Assembly (NCBI GenBank): GCA_026415575.1 | Contig: JAOAGV010000032.1 | Span: 273-39,635, forward strand | Source of the DNA: Candidatus Sumerlaeia bacterium | GTDB lineage: Bacteria; Sumerlaeota; Sumerlaeia; JADFCW01 | Reading direction: 5' to 3' | Length of the DNA: 39,363 bases | Shown here: positions 31,880-39,363 of the stretch, one piece after another | Position numbering within the stretch: the stretch's first letter is position 1 | Layout of the letters: each line of letters starts with the position of its first letter | Program-made: the position numbers and the translations under genes | Notes under the pieces: model-generated | What the model was told of the DNA's origin: nothing | The model's input: the letters and a program-made list of their open reading frames with translations, nothing else | Databases searched by the model: none

Positions 31880-32931
31880 TAGCCCGACGCGGTGGAATAG
31901 CGCGGGTCGTCTTTTTGCAGCTTCAGTGCACGGCGCAGTTCGCCGTATCGTTGAGAGACAGTTCGGGTCCCGACGCCGCAGGTTTTTGCAACGTCGGACT
32001 GACGGCCCCATGCGGCGCGCTCGATACGGCCGATGGCATAAACAATGGAGGCGACCCAAGGTCGCACGCTGCGTTCTGCAATGCGCCGGGTGACTTGAAG
32101 CCTTTTCTCCCCGTCAAGGGTTTCGACAAAGTCGGACCACAGGTGAAGTGCGGCGAGGATTTGCCGGGGACGGCATCCCAGTTCACCCATCTGTTTGAGC
32201 AAGAGGGCGCGAACCGGGTCGGCGCGCGTCGGATCGTCGTGCGGGTGGGTGTCGCGGCCCGGCGCCTCATGCAGCGCGCTTCCTGCAATGTCCTCGACTC
32301 GCGCTTCCCCACTTCGTCCGGCTGCATGGCGCCGCAAGGCCAGTGCGGCTTTTACTTCCTCAATGCTGTCGCGGATGTCACGCAGAAGCGACCGGTCGCC
32401 ATCGGAGACCTGTTCGATGGCCTGCTTGTAGGCGCTCAGCGCGGATTCGAGATCGCCGAGCAGGAGATAGGTGCCGGCGATGTCGTTGAGAATATACGGG
32501 TCGGCGGGGTTCAGTTCGCGGGCGCGGCGCAGATGATGGAGCGCGGCCTCCGGATTGCGCAGATGAAGAAGGGCCGTGCCGGCGGCGGCATGGTATTCGG
32601 CACACTGGGGATACAGGCGTGTGAGATCGAGGAAGATGTTTCCGGCCTGAGCATACCGGCCCATTTTCAGCAACACGCGCGCGATGCTGCTGCGGACGGC
32701 GGGAGATTGGCAATCGAGGGCGCGGCACTGCTCGAGGCCTTCGAGAGCCTGCGCCCATTCGCCGCGCTGCTCGCGGGCCAGCGCCATACATTGAAGGGCG
32801 AGAAGGCGGGCTTCGGGATCGTCGTTGAGCAGCGGAAGCAATCGGGTGGCAATTTCAAGGACGGCGCCGGTATTGCCGTCGCGCAAATACCGCTGCATCT
32901 GTTCCACGGCCCATCGGCTTTGCGGGTCCAT
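31846..32931 (-). CDS. TPR protein with C-terminal cyclin-like/HTH domain
   Basis: The 361-residue product has TPR-like helices at about 5-175 (DPEARLLALQCMALAREQRG, PEAALHHLRRARELNPADP, GDLESALSAYKQAIEQ) and a distinct C-terminal domain at about 240-338. There, RPWVASIVYAIGRIER followed by DVAKTCGVGTRTVSQRYGEL resembles the cyclin fold and recognition helix of TFIIB-like or DUF6398-like proteins. DNA binding is possible but unproven. No signal peptide. I chose the ATG at 32931 because GGAAGG lies eight bases before it; starts at 32958 or 32964 lack correct spacing. It converges on pgi with a 34-base overlap of the coding ends. Confidence 0.78.
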   Translation of the reverse strand: MDPQSRWAVEQMQRYLRDGNTGAVLEIATRLLPLLNDDPEARLLALQCMALAREQRGEWAQALEGLEQCRALDCQSPAVRSSIARVLLKMGRYAQAGNIFLDLTRLYPQCAEYHAAAGTALLHLRNPEAALHHLRRARELNPADPYILNDIAGTYLLLGDLESALSAYKQAIEQVSDGDRSLLRDIRDSIEEVKAALALRRHAAGRSGEARVEDIAGSALHEAPGRDTHPHDDPTRADPVRALLLKQMGELGCRPRQILAALHLWSDFVETLDGEKRLQVTRRIAERSVRPWVASIVYAIGRIERAAWGRQSDVAKTCGVGTRTVSQRYGELRRALKLQKDDPRYSTASGYQAPVRIATAG

Positions 32932-32993
32932 AGGCATATCCTTCCAAACGTCACGTTTCCTCATCCTTCATTGTACGGTTGTGGAATCCCAAA

Positions 32994-33012
32994 GCGGCAG
33001 CGTGGCTGCCGC
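32994..33012. repeat. Isolated GCGGCAGC palindrome
   Basis: GCGGCAGC-GTG-GCTGCCGC forms a perfect 8-bp stem with a three-base loop, followed by GCAGTCCAAAG-like flank as at 28431-28443. It lies in the 151-bp gap between the TPR/cyclin-like gene and the SprT-like gene and belongs to the family of the composite element near 28.3 kb. Confidence 0.8.
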
Positions 33013-33082
33013 AGTCCAAAGGTCTGGTCCGACTCGTGTGGCCGCTGTACCTTGTGCAAGAGGTTGCTTCGTCCGTACATGG

Positions 33083-33826
33083 TCAGATGACTTCTTCGAC
33101 AAAGTGCCTGCCCCACTTTTGGGCGCGTTCGAGGTCTTCGAACTCCCGCTCGCGCTGCCGAAAGGCGCGGCTGTGAAACAGCCGCCGGCCCGACGGGGAG
33201 GCGGCAACCGGCACGGTGGCATGCAGCATTTCGTGGAATACAATGTATCGGACAAAATAGTCGGGCACGGTGCGGTTGTCGAGCGCCGGATGGATGCGGA
33301 TCAGCCGCCGCGTCTTGTCGTAGGTGCCGAACGTGATGTGGCGTTGCCCTCGCGCCGATTTCGAGCCGTTGCCCCATGTGATCTGCGCCCGGCACAGGTT
33401 GTCAAAGTAGCGGCGGTTGAGCTGGTCGAAAATCGCCTGCAGATCATAAACCTCGCCGCGTGTGCGGATGCGCACCTTGCGCGGGGGACGGTCGCTGTGC
33501 TTGTCCCAGACCACGCTCTGATCTTTGGCGAACAGGCGGACCACGCGCCGGGCCTCCGCATCATCGCGCTGGATCAATGTGGCCACGGCACGCACCACAT
33601 GAGCGGGCGCGTCGAGGAACGACACATGCAGGTTGACGCGAATAGGCCGGCGGCCGCGTTCGCGCGCGCACGAGAAATATGTCCATCGGTTGCGATGGAA
33701 ACGCACGCGGAGCACGCGCCCCGTCTCCCGCTCGAGGCGTTCGATAAAACGCCGGAAGCGCCGTTCCAGCGACTGCCGGGTAAAAACCTGTTGGCTTGAG
33801 CAGCCATTGGGAATGGGTGATTTCAT
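33083..33826 (-). CDS. SprT-like zinc metalloprotein
   Basis: The 247-residue product has a SprT-like core in its C-terminal half: DLQAIFDQLNRRYFDNLCRAQITWG (residues 128-152, split here only for reference), the zinc motif HEMLH at 198-202, and a likely third ligand, His218 in RRLFHSRAF. The N-terminal 100 residues are basic and unlike standard SprT. Relatives include bacterial SprT and the eukaryotic DNA-protein crosslink protease SPRTN, so a protease role is possible but not shown. The ATG at 33826 follows a G-run about eight bases upstream; a longer TTG-initiated version to 33922 is less likely. No signal peptide is seen. Confidence 0.8.
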   Translation of the reverse strand: MKSPIPNGCSSQQVFTRQSLERRFRRFIERLERETGRVLRVRFHRNRWTYFSCARERGRRPIRVNLHVSFLDAPAHVVRAVATLIQRDDAEARRVVRLFAKDQSVVWDKHSDRPPRKVRIRTRGEVYDLQAIFDQLNRRYFDNLCRAQITWGNGSKSARGQRHITFGTYDKTRRLIRIHPALDNRTVPDYFVRYIVFHEMLHATVPVAASPSGRRLFHSRAFRQREREFEDLERAQKWGRHFVEEVI

Positions 33827-34002
33827 CGAAATGGCCCCCCCACACACAAGTGGCTTGGGGCAATGCAGCCCGCCAGTGCGTTTTGAAGAAAGAGCGGTCG
33901 GAGCAGGAAAGATCTTCCGCAAAGGGCAATGAAGTTTCCGAAGTCATAGCCCCTCTTGCATTTACCGTTTCTCCGCCCGGAACATGCTGTGTGGAAACAG
34001 CG

Positions 34003-35088
34003 CTATTTGTTGGGTCGCCGAACAATGTCCACAAACGCCTCAAGGCGGGTCATCAACCCCACTTCGTTGTCGTGGCCGTCGAGCGTTAGCGCCAGATACG
34101 GAACGTTTGTCTGGCGGCGGGCGGCCGACTTCACGACATCCAGAAGTAGACCATCTACGCCACATTTAAAGCAAGATAAATAGATTATGCCGTCAATTCC
34201 GCCTCTTTTGAGGAAAAAAAGGGCCGAACCCAACGCTTCCCGCCCCGAAATCCAATAAACATTTTTATCTAGTTTTCTAACTGCCGAATCAGCGCGTTTG
34301 GAGGGAACGCTTTCCGTCGGAACCACCCACACGCTCAGAGAGCGAAGCTTGGCAATGATGCCCAGATTGAATTCCCAGTCGAACGTAATGTAAGGGTGGC
34401 CCAACAGGGCAATGCGAAAATCGGGTGTCGAGGGAGGAGTTTCCGGCAGAGGTATTTGCGGATTGAATGCGTCCGCTGGGGAAAGCAAATTAATCCGTTG
34501 TTCCAATTCGGCATCGAAACGTTGTTGGACGGCAGCCGCGTGCCGGCAGGCAATGCGCGCGGTGCGCTGGTCGGCGCCGAGGGCTTCGGCAACGGTCAGA
34601 TAGGCATTTCGGACGGCGCGCCGGCCTTCGCGGGCATCCACAATAGGCGATAGCAGCGTCGGGCTAGTTCGGCCGGTGTGCCGCGTCCATCCGACGGCCG
34701 TCAGCCCTTGCCCCATGGTTGGGCGAGGGGCTGTCGTCCCCTCCAGCGCAATCCGCACAATATCCGGCACACCGGCGAATCGCGGACAGAGGATACCGTT
34801 GGCCCGAACGCTGATCAAGCGAGGCAGGAAGACAGCATCGGCCGCGTTCGCCAAGGCCAAAGTTCGATCCAGAAGCAATTGCATGGGGTAGCAGGACTCT
34901 TCGACGATAGTGCAAATGCGATCGCGGCGGCGGGGCGTGGGACGCGTCGGATCGTTGGTGACAACGCGGCAGCCAAGGCCTTCCAAGAAGGTTTTCCAAA
35001 ACGGCCATTCCCGAAACCACCACAGAACGCGGGGGATGGCGATGGCGTTGCTGCTGGTCGAAGGAATGGAGAGAACGGTATCAGTCAT
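34003..35088 (-). CDS. DUF2229 / acyl-CoA dehydratase activase-related protein
   Basis: The 361-residue product matches the two-half pattern of DUF2229 proteins: IPRVLWWFREWPFWKTFLEGLG near the start (residues 18-39, key W30-x-T-F), EESCYP with Cys66, FLPRLISV, CPRFAGVPD with Cys101, then LLGHPYITFDWEFN (228-241) and a final VDGLLLD / TRLEAFVDIVR region. Cys306 and Cys309 form a C-x2-C in SCFKCG. The usual DEHT-like motif reads DGHD here. The family is linked by annotation to 2-hydroxyacyl-CoA dehydratase activation and ATP/iron-sulfur chemistry, but its biochemical role is unsettled. No BadF/HgdC-type activase or dehydratase subunit is adjacent, so it is an orphan in this window. The ribosome site is weak. 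Confidence 0.8.
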   Translation of the reverse strand: MTDTVLSIPSTSSNAIAIPRVLWWFREWPFWKTFLEGLGCRVVTNDPTRPTPRRRDRICTIVEESCYPMQLLLDRTLALANAADAVFLPRLISVRANGILCPRFAGVPDIVRIALEGTTAPRPTMGQGLTAVGWTRHTGRTSPTLLSPIVDAREGRRAVRNAYLTVAEALGADQRTARIACRHAAAVQQRFDAELEQRINLLSPADAFNPQIPLPETPPSTPDFRIALLGHPYITFDWEFNLGIIAKLRSLSVWVVPTESVPSKRADSAVRKLDKNVYWISGREALGSALFFLKRGGIDGIIYLSCFKCGVDGLLLDVVKSAARRQTNVPYLALTLDGHDNEVGLMTRLEAFVDIVRRPNK

Positions 35089-35143
35089 GTTTAATGCGTG
35101 GGTTTTCGATCCCGCAGGCGGGCTGAAAACACGCCCTGTCTAT

Positions 35144-36088
35144 TCAAATTTTCTCGAACTGACTCAAGACATAGTCGCGGGCGCGGGGCACGTCGTCGGC
35201 GGTTAGGTGTTCTAGGGCCAGAAACAGTTCGCGGTTTAATTGTGCCAGAAGGCGCAGGTAAAGCGGGTAATCGAGAACGCCCTTGCCGGCGGCCGGCGTG
35301 TCGGTGCCCGTCGGCGATTCCTTGACGTCTTTGGCGTGCGCCAACACGGCATGGCGGCCGACGCGCCGGAAGATGTCTTCGAGCATGGGCTTCATCTGCG
35401 GCAGGTCTTCCTTGCGAAAGTAATTACAGGGGTCCATGACCAGTTTGAGCGCGGGCGAGTTGACGTCGAGGAACAGGCGCTCGGCGCGTTCGGCCGAGGC
35501 GATGACGTTTCGCCAATACGCCTCGACGGCCACAATGGCACCGGTTTTCTCCGCAATCCTTGCCAGATTCTCGAATGCCGCGCGGCACTTCTGATAGCCC
35601 TCCTCGGTTTCGTTCTCCGGCGATTCGAGCCATTGCGACTTCGGATTGAACGTGCCGGTTTCGGTGGCTACCACGGGGCTGCCCAGACGTTTCCAGTTTT
35701 CCAGCAACACCATCATGCGGGCCTCACCGGCGGCGCGCTGGGCGGGGTCCGGGTGAATGACGTTGTAATAGCCGTACAAACCGCAGATTTCGAGTCCCTG
35801 CGATTCGAGCGTCTTGCGAATGCGATCGGCGGCTGTCCAGTCGGGTTTCGTCGGATCGAACCGCACGTCGGCGAATTGATATTCGCAGACCACGCCAACG
35901 AAGCCGTCGTTCTTGATTTGGCGCGCGGCTTTCTCGACCGGCAGTTTGGCGTAAACGCCGGTAAAGATGGCCAGCTTGAGATTCTTGCGGGCTTTGGCGC
36001 GAAGGTCTTCCTGCGCCGCACCGCCGGCCGCAAGCGCGCCGACAGCCGCGGCACCAACTCGGCTCAGCCATTTTCTTCGGTTGGGCAT
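35144..36088 (-). CDS. Xylose isomerase-like TIM barrel protein with Tat-type signal
   Basis: The 314-residue product begins PNRRKWLSRVGAAAVGALAA, a twin-arginine-like export signal, followed by a sugar phosphate isomerase/epimerase (AP endonuclease 2-like) TIM barrel. Visible segments are KLAIFTGVY, GFVGVVCEYQF, LEICGLYGYYNVIHPDP, VVATETGTFN, IVAVEAYWRN, LKLVMDPCNYF, HAVLAHAKDVKE and FLALEHL. The Glu, Asp and His residues in the last five are placed as metal ligands in the family. AAGGAG lies seven bases before the ATG at 36088; the ATG at 36094 is too close to it. It is divergent from the DUF1080 gene, and such proteins often occur near DUF1080 proteins in planctomycete-like genomes. Substrate unknown. 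Confidence 0.85.
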   Translation of the reverse strand: MPNRRKWLSRVGAAAVGALAAGGAAQEDLRAKARKNLKLAIFTGVYAKLPVEKAARQIKNDGFVGVVCEYQFADVRFDPTKPDWTAADRIRKTLESQGLEICGLYGYYNVIHPDPAQRAAGEARMMVLLENWKRLGSPVVATETGTFNPKSQWLESPENETEEGYQKCRAAFENLARIAEKTGAIVAVEAYWRNVIASAERAERLFLDVNSPALKLVMDPCNYFRKEDLPQMKPMLEDIFRRVGRHAVLAHAKDVKESPTGTDTPAAGKGVLDYPLYLRLLAQLNRELFLALEHLTADDVPRARDYVLSQFEKI

Positions 36089-36390
36089 AGGCATTCTCCT
36101 TGGAGTGAGATGGCGGCTGTTGAGTCCCAAAATGGACGGAGTGGACGGGCGAACGATTCCTGCATCCAATTTCGACGCGCTCCCTATTGCGTCCGACGCA
36201 GCCGGACTTGCCGAAGGCCTTGACCTTCAGTTCAATTTCCCATGGGTCAGTGTCCAATCCTTTTTCCGACTTTCCAGCCGCAATGCGTGAAAGAATAATT
36301 CCTTGACGACCGTCGGGGCGCAACCTTTTTTCTTATCCGGACAGTCGTGCCGTATCCGTCCTATTTCACATCCGGAAGGGAGTGCTTCAA
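36089..36390. other. Divergent region between TIM barrel and DUF1080 genes
   Basis: This 302-bp gap should hold promoters for both directions. A TTGACG at 36303-36308 on the + strand resembles a -35 box but has no good -10 at 16-18 bp. GACG-AC-CGTC at 36305-36314 is a small dyad overlapping it. AAGGGAG at 36376-36382 serves the DUF1080 gene. No gene is supported here. Confidence 0.4.
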
Positions 36391-37092
36391 ATGCGAAACC
36401 GTGCCTATTTCATTGCGGCGTTTCTCGCCCTTGTGCTGATTGCCGCAGGGTCCTTCGCTGCCGACAATGAATTGACACCCGAAGAGAAAGCCGCCGGCTG
36501 GCGGCTCCTGTTCAACGGTAAAGACTATGCCGACTGGCAGACCAACACCGGCAAGCCGCCGGCGGCGCCCATCGAGGACGGCTGCATGGTGCCCTACAAA
36601 GGGGGTGGCTATCTGCTCGTGCACAAAGACCAGTTCGGCGACTTCGTTCTCAAGTGCGACGTCAAAATGCCGCCGGCCTGCAACTCCGGTATTTTCTTCC
36701 GCATTGGCGACCTGAAAAACCCGGTGCAGACCGGTTTTGAAGTCCAGATCGCCACCGGCAAGGGCACGAGCAGCCATGATTTTGGCGCTGTCTATGATAT
36801 GGCCAAGATTACCAAGAATGCCGCCAAACCCGCCGGCGAGTGGAACGCAGTGACGATCAGCGCCAAAGGGCCGAACATCGAGGTCGAGGTCAATGGCGAG
36901 AAGGTCTGTTCGATGAACTGCGACGATTACACGGTGGCCGGACGCAATCCCGACGGCAGCAAAAACAAGTTCAAAAAAGCGGTCAAGGATTTCCCCCGCA
37001 AAGGCTACATCGGCTTTCAGGACCACGGGACAAAGGTGTGGTATAAAAACATCCGCATCCTTGAACTGACGGATGGAGGCAAGAAGGAATAG
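36391..37092 (+). CDS. Exported DUF1080 (3-keto-disaccharide hydrolase-like) protein
   Basis: The 233-residue product has a Sec signal peptide (about 1-24, ending SFAA) and a single DUF1080 beta-sandwich: GWRLLFNGKDYADWQTN, YLLVHKDQFGDFVLKCDVKM, CNSGIFFRIGD, FEVQIATG, GEWNAVTISAKGPNIEVEVNG and the closing GYIGFQDHGTKVWYKNIRI. This is the LamG/concanavalin-like fold named after a 3-keto-glucoside hydrolase; many members are uncharacterised and may only bind sugars. The ATG at 36391 follows AAGGGAG by eight bases; a GTG three codons earlier overlaps that site. It is the first gene of an apparent three-gene unit of exported proteins. Confidence 0.88.
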   Translation: MRNRAYFIAAFLALVLIAAGSFAADNELTPEEKAAGWRLLFNGKDYADWQTNTGKPPAAPIEDGCMVPYKGGGYLLVHKDQFGDFVLKCDVKMPPACNSGIFFRIGDLKNPVQTGFEVQIATGKGTSSHDFGAVYDMAKITKNAAKPAGEWNAVTISAKGPNIEVEVNGEKVCSMNCDDYTVAGRNPDGSKNKFKKAVKDFPRKGYIGFQDHGTKVWYKNIRILELTDGGKKE

Positions 37093-37148
37093 CAGCCACG
37101 GACTGCCCGGATTGTGAAAGCCATATTGCAGAAGGAAGGTCAAGGGTC

Positions 37149-38522
37149 ATGAGATGGCAGTCGGTTTGGACATGCGTTGCACTCATTGTGGGAATTAGGC
37201 CGCTGGGCGTGCCGACAGTCTTTGCTCTGTCGGCGGTTGTCGAAGTCGAGGAGACGATCACCACATGCGCTGCACCCAACAACGGCGCAGGGCCGTTCTG
37301 GTGCTATGGCGCGCCGCTGATGGTCCGCTTCGGGGGCCGTGTCTTTGCCAGTATCATGGAAACGGGCACGGAAGTTCCGCCGCTGTGCAACACGCGCTGG
37401 CGGGTTTTTGAACGTCCCGACAGCGGCCGCTGGCGGTGTGTTCAGAGGGCCGATGCGTATCGCGAGCGCGAGCCCTGTCCACTCGCCGTGCTGCGCAGCG
37501 GCAGTTTGTTTCTGTCGGTCAACCCGCTGGTGAAGCCGTCGGAGACAAACTCCGGCCTTTGTGATCCGCATCTGCTTCGTTTCGATCTAGCCCGCACGGG
37601 CGACGCTGCGGGCGAGATCGTTCGGCCTGTATTTGCCGCCGGCGCACGATTCACCGAGCACTCCTACCGTGGCTTCGGGGTGGATGGCCGCCGGGGCGAA
37701 CTCCTGCCGATGAACATTGATTCCGCAACGGGCCGCTATTACTGGAGCCTTTGCAACCACGCAGGTCAATGGTCCGCACGCGGCACGATTGCTTTTCCGA
37801 TTCGCGCCTGCTATCCGCAAGTGGCGTTGCGCGATCGTGCGGCCCACGTATTGGCCATCGGCGACATTGTCGAGCCGGTCAAGGAGTGGCGCGAGTACAA
37901 GTTCGCAAAGACGCAGCGCACGTGGGACTATGTGTTTCGCCGACTGTTCTACACGTGGACACCCGAAATCGGAGCGGCCGAGTTTGCAGCGCCCGTCGAA
38001 CTCGATACGGTGGACGCCACGGCGGGGCATATCACGAATCTCGATTTGTGGCTTGGCCCCGAAGGCGCGGCGCATGTGCTTTATCTCAAAACCAATATCG
38101 CCTCGGCGTTGTTGCGCGACCGTTTTTTTCCGGGGCAGCCGATTGTGACCTCGCTCGAATACGCGGTCTTGCGTCAGGGACAGGTCGCTGAGCGGCGAAC
38201 GCTTCTGCGCGGTGGCGAAGGGCTCGACTCGCCCGTGCCGGCCTATGGACGATTTCATGCGACCCGCGGCGACCGGCTTTACATCGTCTATGCGTGCCGG
38301 TCAGATGGAAGGCAGGGTGGCCGCAGCGCGGAAATGCGCATTATGCCTGTGGAGGCTGATAGTCCCGACCCGCCGTCCATTGCCATTGATTTCAAGGAGC
38401 CGTTTCAGCCATTCTTCACGGCAACCGAGCGCGGCGGAAGCACGCCTTCGCCCATTCTGGACATTCTCGGCGGCGGAAGAAACGGAAGTATTCGCTACGG
38501 GCGCGTTCGCATTCAAGAGTAG
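37149..38522 (+). CDS. Exported beta-rich protein of unknown family
   Basis: I do not recognise this 457-residue protein. It begins with a likely signal peptide (RWQSVWTCVALIVGI, about 1-27). The mature part is dominated by short beta strands with recurring blade-like phrases, such as PLMVRFGGRVFASIMETG, HLLRFDLARTGD, GRYYWSLCNHAGQWSA, AHVLAIGDIVEP, AHVLYLKTNI and DRLYIVYACRSDG, which suggests a beta-propeller like sialidase or BNR-type folds. Canonical Asp-boxes are not evident. Several cysteines in the N-terminal third could form disulfides. GAAGGAAGG lies upstream. It is 56 bp after the DUF1080 gene and 33 bp before the methyltransferase gene, so the three are probably co-transcribed. Confidence 0.75.
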   Translation: MRWQSVWTCVALIVGIRPLGVPTVFALSAVVEVEETITTCAAPNNGAGPFWCYGAPLMVRFGGRVFASIMETGTEVPPLCNTRWRVFERPDSGRWRCVQRADAYREREPCPLAVLRSGSLFLSVNPLVKPSETNSGLCDPHLLRFDLARTGDAAGEIVRPVFAAGARFTEHSYRGFGVDGRRGELLPMNIDSATGRYYWSLCNHAGQWSARGTIAFPIRACYPQVALRDRAAHVLAIGDIVEPVKEWREYKFAKTQRTWDYVFRRLFYTWTPEIGAAEFAAPVELDTVDATAGHITNLDLWLGPEGAAHVLYLKTNIASALLRDRFFPGQPIVTSLEYAVLRQGQVAERRTLLRGGEGLDSPVPAYGRFHATRGDRLYIVYACRSDGRQGGRSAEMRIMPVEADSPDPPSIAIDFKEPFQPFFTATERGGSTPSPILDILGGGRNGSIRYGRVRIQE

Positions 38523-38555
38523 GCAGGTCTATCCGAACTGCAGAGGAGGTTCAAC

Positions 38556-39215
38556 ATGACCCGGCTCGAAAAACTCCAACGCCTTGTGCTCCCTGTTACG
38601 GTGCTGTTGTGCACGGTTTTGTGGCTCGGCGCCGCGGAGTCAAAAAAGAAATCTGGCCAGCGGAAACAAGGCCCGCCGCGCGAGGAATGGCAGCAGGCCG
38701 AACGCGTGATGCACGACCTCAACCTGAAGCCGGGTCAGGCGGTTGCCGACATCGGCTGCGGCTCCGGCTATTTCACATTTCGACTGGCCGAGGCGGTCGG
38801 CCCGACAGGCAAGGTTTTTGCCGCGGACATTGACCGCAAGTCGGTCAAGACCGTGCAGGACCGCGCGACGCGCGAAGGGCTGACCCAAGTCCGCGCCTAT
38901 GTGTCGTCGCCCACGCGTACACTTCTCGACCCTGCCTGCCTCGACGCCGCCCTCATGTGCGACGTACTGCATCACGTGCCCGAAGACCAGCGCGTGCCGC
39001 TCCTGACCAGTATTGCGGAGTCCCTCAAGCCGGGGGGATTTTTCTTTCTGCTGGATTGGAAAAAAGAACCTGATATTCCGTTCGATCCCTACGACCGGAA
39101 GATTGCGCGCGACGACCTTATTCGCTACGCAAAGGAAGCCGGCATGGTGCTGGATGCCGAGTTTCTGTATCTCAAATACCAGGTATTTCTTCGGTTTCAA
39201 AAACCTGCACCGTAA
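38556..39215 (+). CDS. Class I SAM methyltransferase-like protein with signal peptide
   Basis: The 219-residue product has a hydrophobic N-terminal segment at about 10-27 ending LGAA, which looks like a signal peptide or anchor, then a lysine-rich linker. The Rossmann domain has motif I VADIGCGSGYF (63-73), an acidic motif II AADID (89-93), DVLHHV (136-141) and KPGG (158-161). These are the features of UbiE/Met11-type class I methyltransferases. Export is odd because S-adenosylmethionine is cytoplasmic; the protein may instead be anchored with the domain in the cytoplasm, or be repurposed. GAGGAGG lies about seven bases before the ATG. It is the last gene of the three-gene unit; the remaining 148 bp of the window show nothing. 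Confidence 0.83.
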   Translation: MTRLEKLQRLVLPVTVLLCTVLWLGAAESKKKSGQRKQGPPREEWQQAERVMHDLNLKPGQAVADIGCGSGYFTFRLAEAVGPTGKVFAADIDRKSVKTVQDRATREGLTQVRAYVSSPTRTLLDPACLDAALMCDVLHHVPEDQRVPLLTSIAESLKPGGFFFLLDWKKEPDIPFDPYDRKIARDDLIRYAKEAGMVLDAEFLYLKYQVFLRFQKPAP

Positions 39216-39363
39216 GCAACACCCGCAATCTGGGCCTTCCGTTTTGAACCCCAAAGACACAAAGGTCCAAAGACTTTCCTTTTGCGTCGTGTGTTAGATC
39301 CTTCCGTGTAGAAATACAGCCTTCTTGCGTAGATCATTGCCACAGATGCTCTAACCCCGGTGC

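Noticed and set aside
32979-32990. GTGGAA near 32981 as a further TTCCAC-loop hairpin
   Set aside because: Flanking bases do not pair, so only the loop sequence matches.

Overview
The window is high-GC bacterial chromosomal DNA with 29 supported protein genes and no rRNA, tRNA or CRISPR array. The organism is Gram-negative-like: there is a secretin, lipoproteins, a signal peptide peptidase and a C-terminal processing protease. The gene mix (exported DUF1080 protein, Tat-signal xylose-isomerase-like TIM barrel, glycosidase-like protein, enlarged secretin, DUF2229 protein) recalls the Planctomycetes/Verrucomicrobia/Lentisphaerae assemblage or deep lineages such as Sumerlaeota or Hydrogenedentota. 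This is an impression from gene content, not a placement.

Layout. 1-3.6 kb: ribulokinase araB and a GT4-type glycosyltransferase on the + strand. 3.7-19.7 kb: one long minus-strand cluster, read from right to left, coding for a type II secretion / type IV pilus-like machine in the order gspE, F, G, H, I, J, K, a PilM-PilN (GspL-like) fusion, a PilO/GspM-like protein, a large low-complexity inner-membrane protein in the PilP/GspC position, and a 1445-residue secretin. 19.7-20.2 kb: an AT-rich gap with dyads that probably holds the cluster's promoter. 20.2-20.8 kb: 3-methyladenine DNA glycosylase. 21.2-23.3 kb: the standard rpsF-ssb-rpsR-rplI operon. 23.6-30.1 kb: a clan GH-A-like glycosidase, SppA, a TPR lipoprotein and an S41 protease. 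30.4-33.8 kb: pgi, a convergent TPR/cyclin-like protein and a SprT-like metalloprotein. 34.0-36.1 kb: an orphan DUF2229 (acyl-CoA dehydratase activase-related) protein and a Tat-signal TIM barrel. 36.4-39.2 kb: an apparent + strand operon of three predicted exported proteins (DUF1080, an unrecognised beta-rich protein, and a Rossmann methyltransferase with a signal peptide).

Most remarkable is the secretin. Canonical GspD has N0 plus three N1-type ring domains; here N0 is followed by ten N1-like modules, six of which come from a triplicated two-domain unit. With the neighbouring 637-residue, largely disordered inner-membrane protein and the Gly/Ser/Arg-rich segments in several partners, this suggests a secretion machine with an unusually long periplasmic conduit. 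This is inference from sequence only.

The non-coding DNA holds three families of short structured repeats. (1) Heptanucleotide repeats like the STRRs of cyanobacteria, one pair forming a 22-bp inverted repeat between gspF and gspG. (2) About ten small hairpins with a constant TTCCAC (or GTGGAA) loop on stems that change sequence but mostly keep pairing. (3) GCGGCAGC-NNN-GCTGCCGC palindromes, three of them in a composite element of about 160 bp. No prepilin peptidase gene is present, so GspO must be coded elsewhere.
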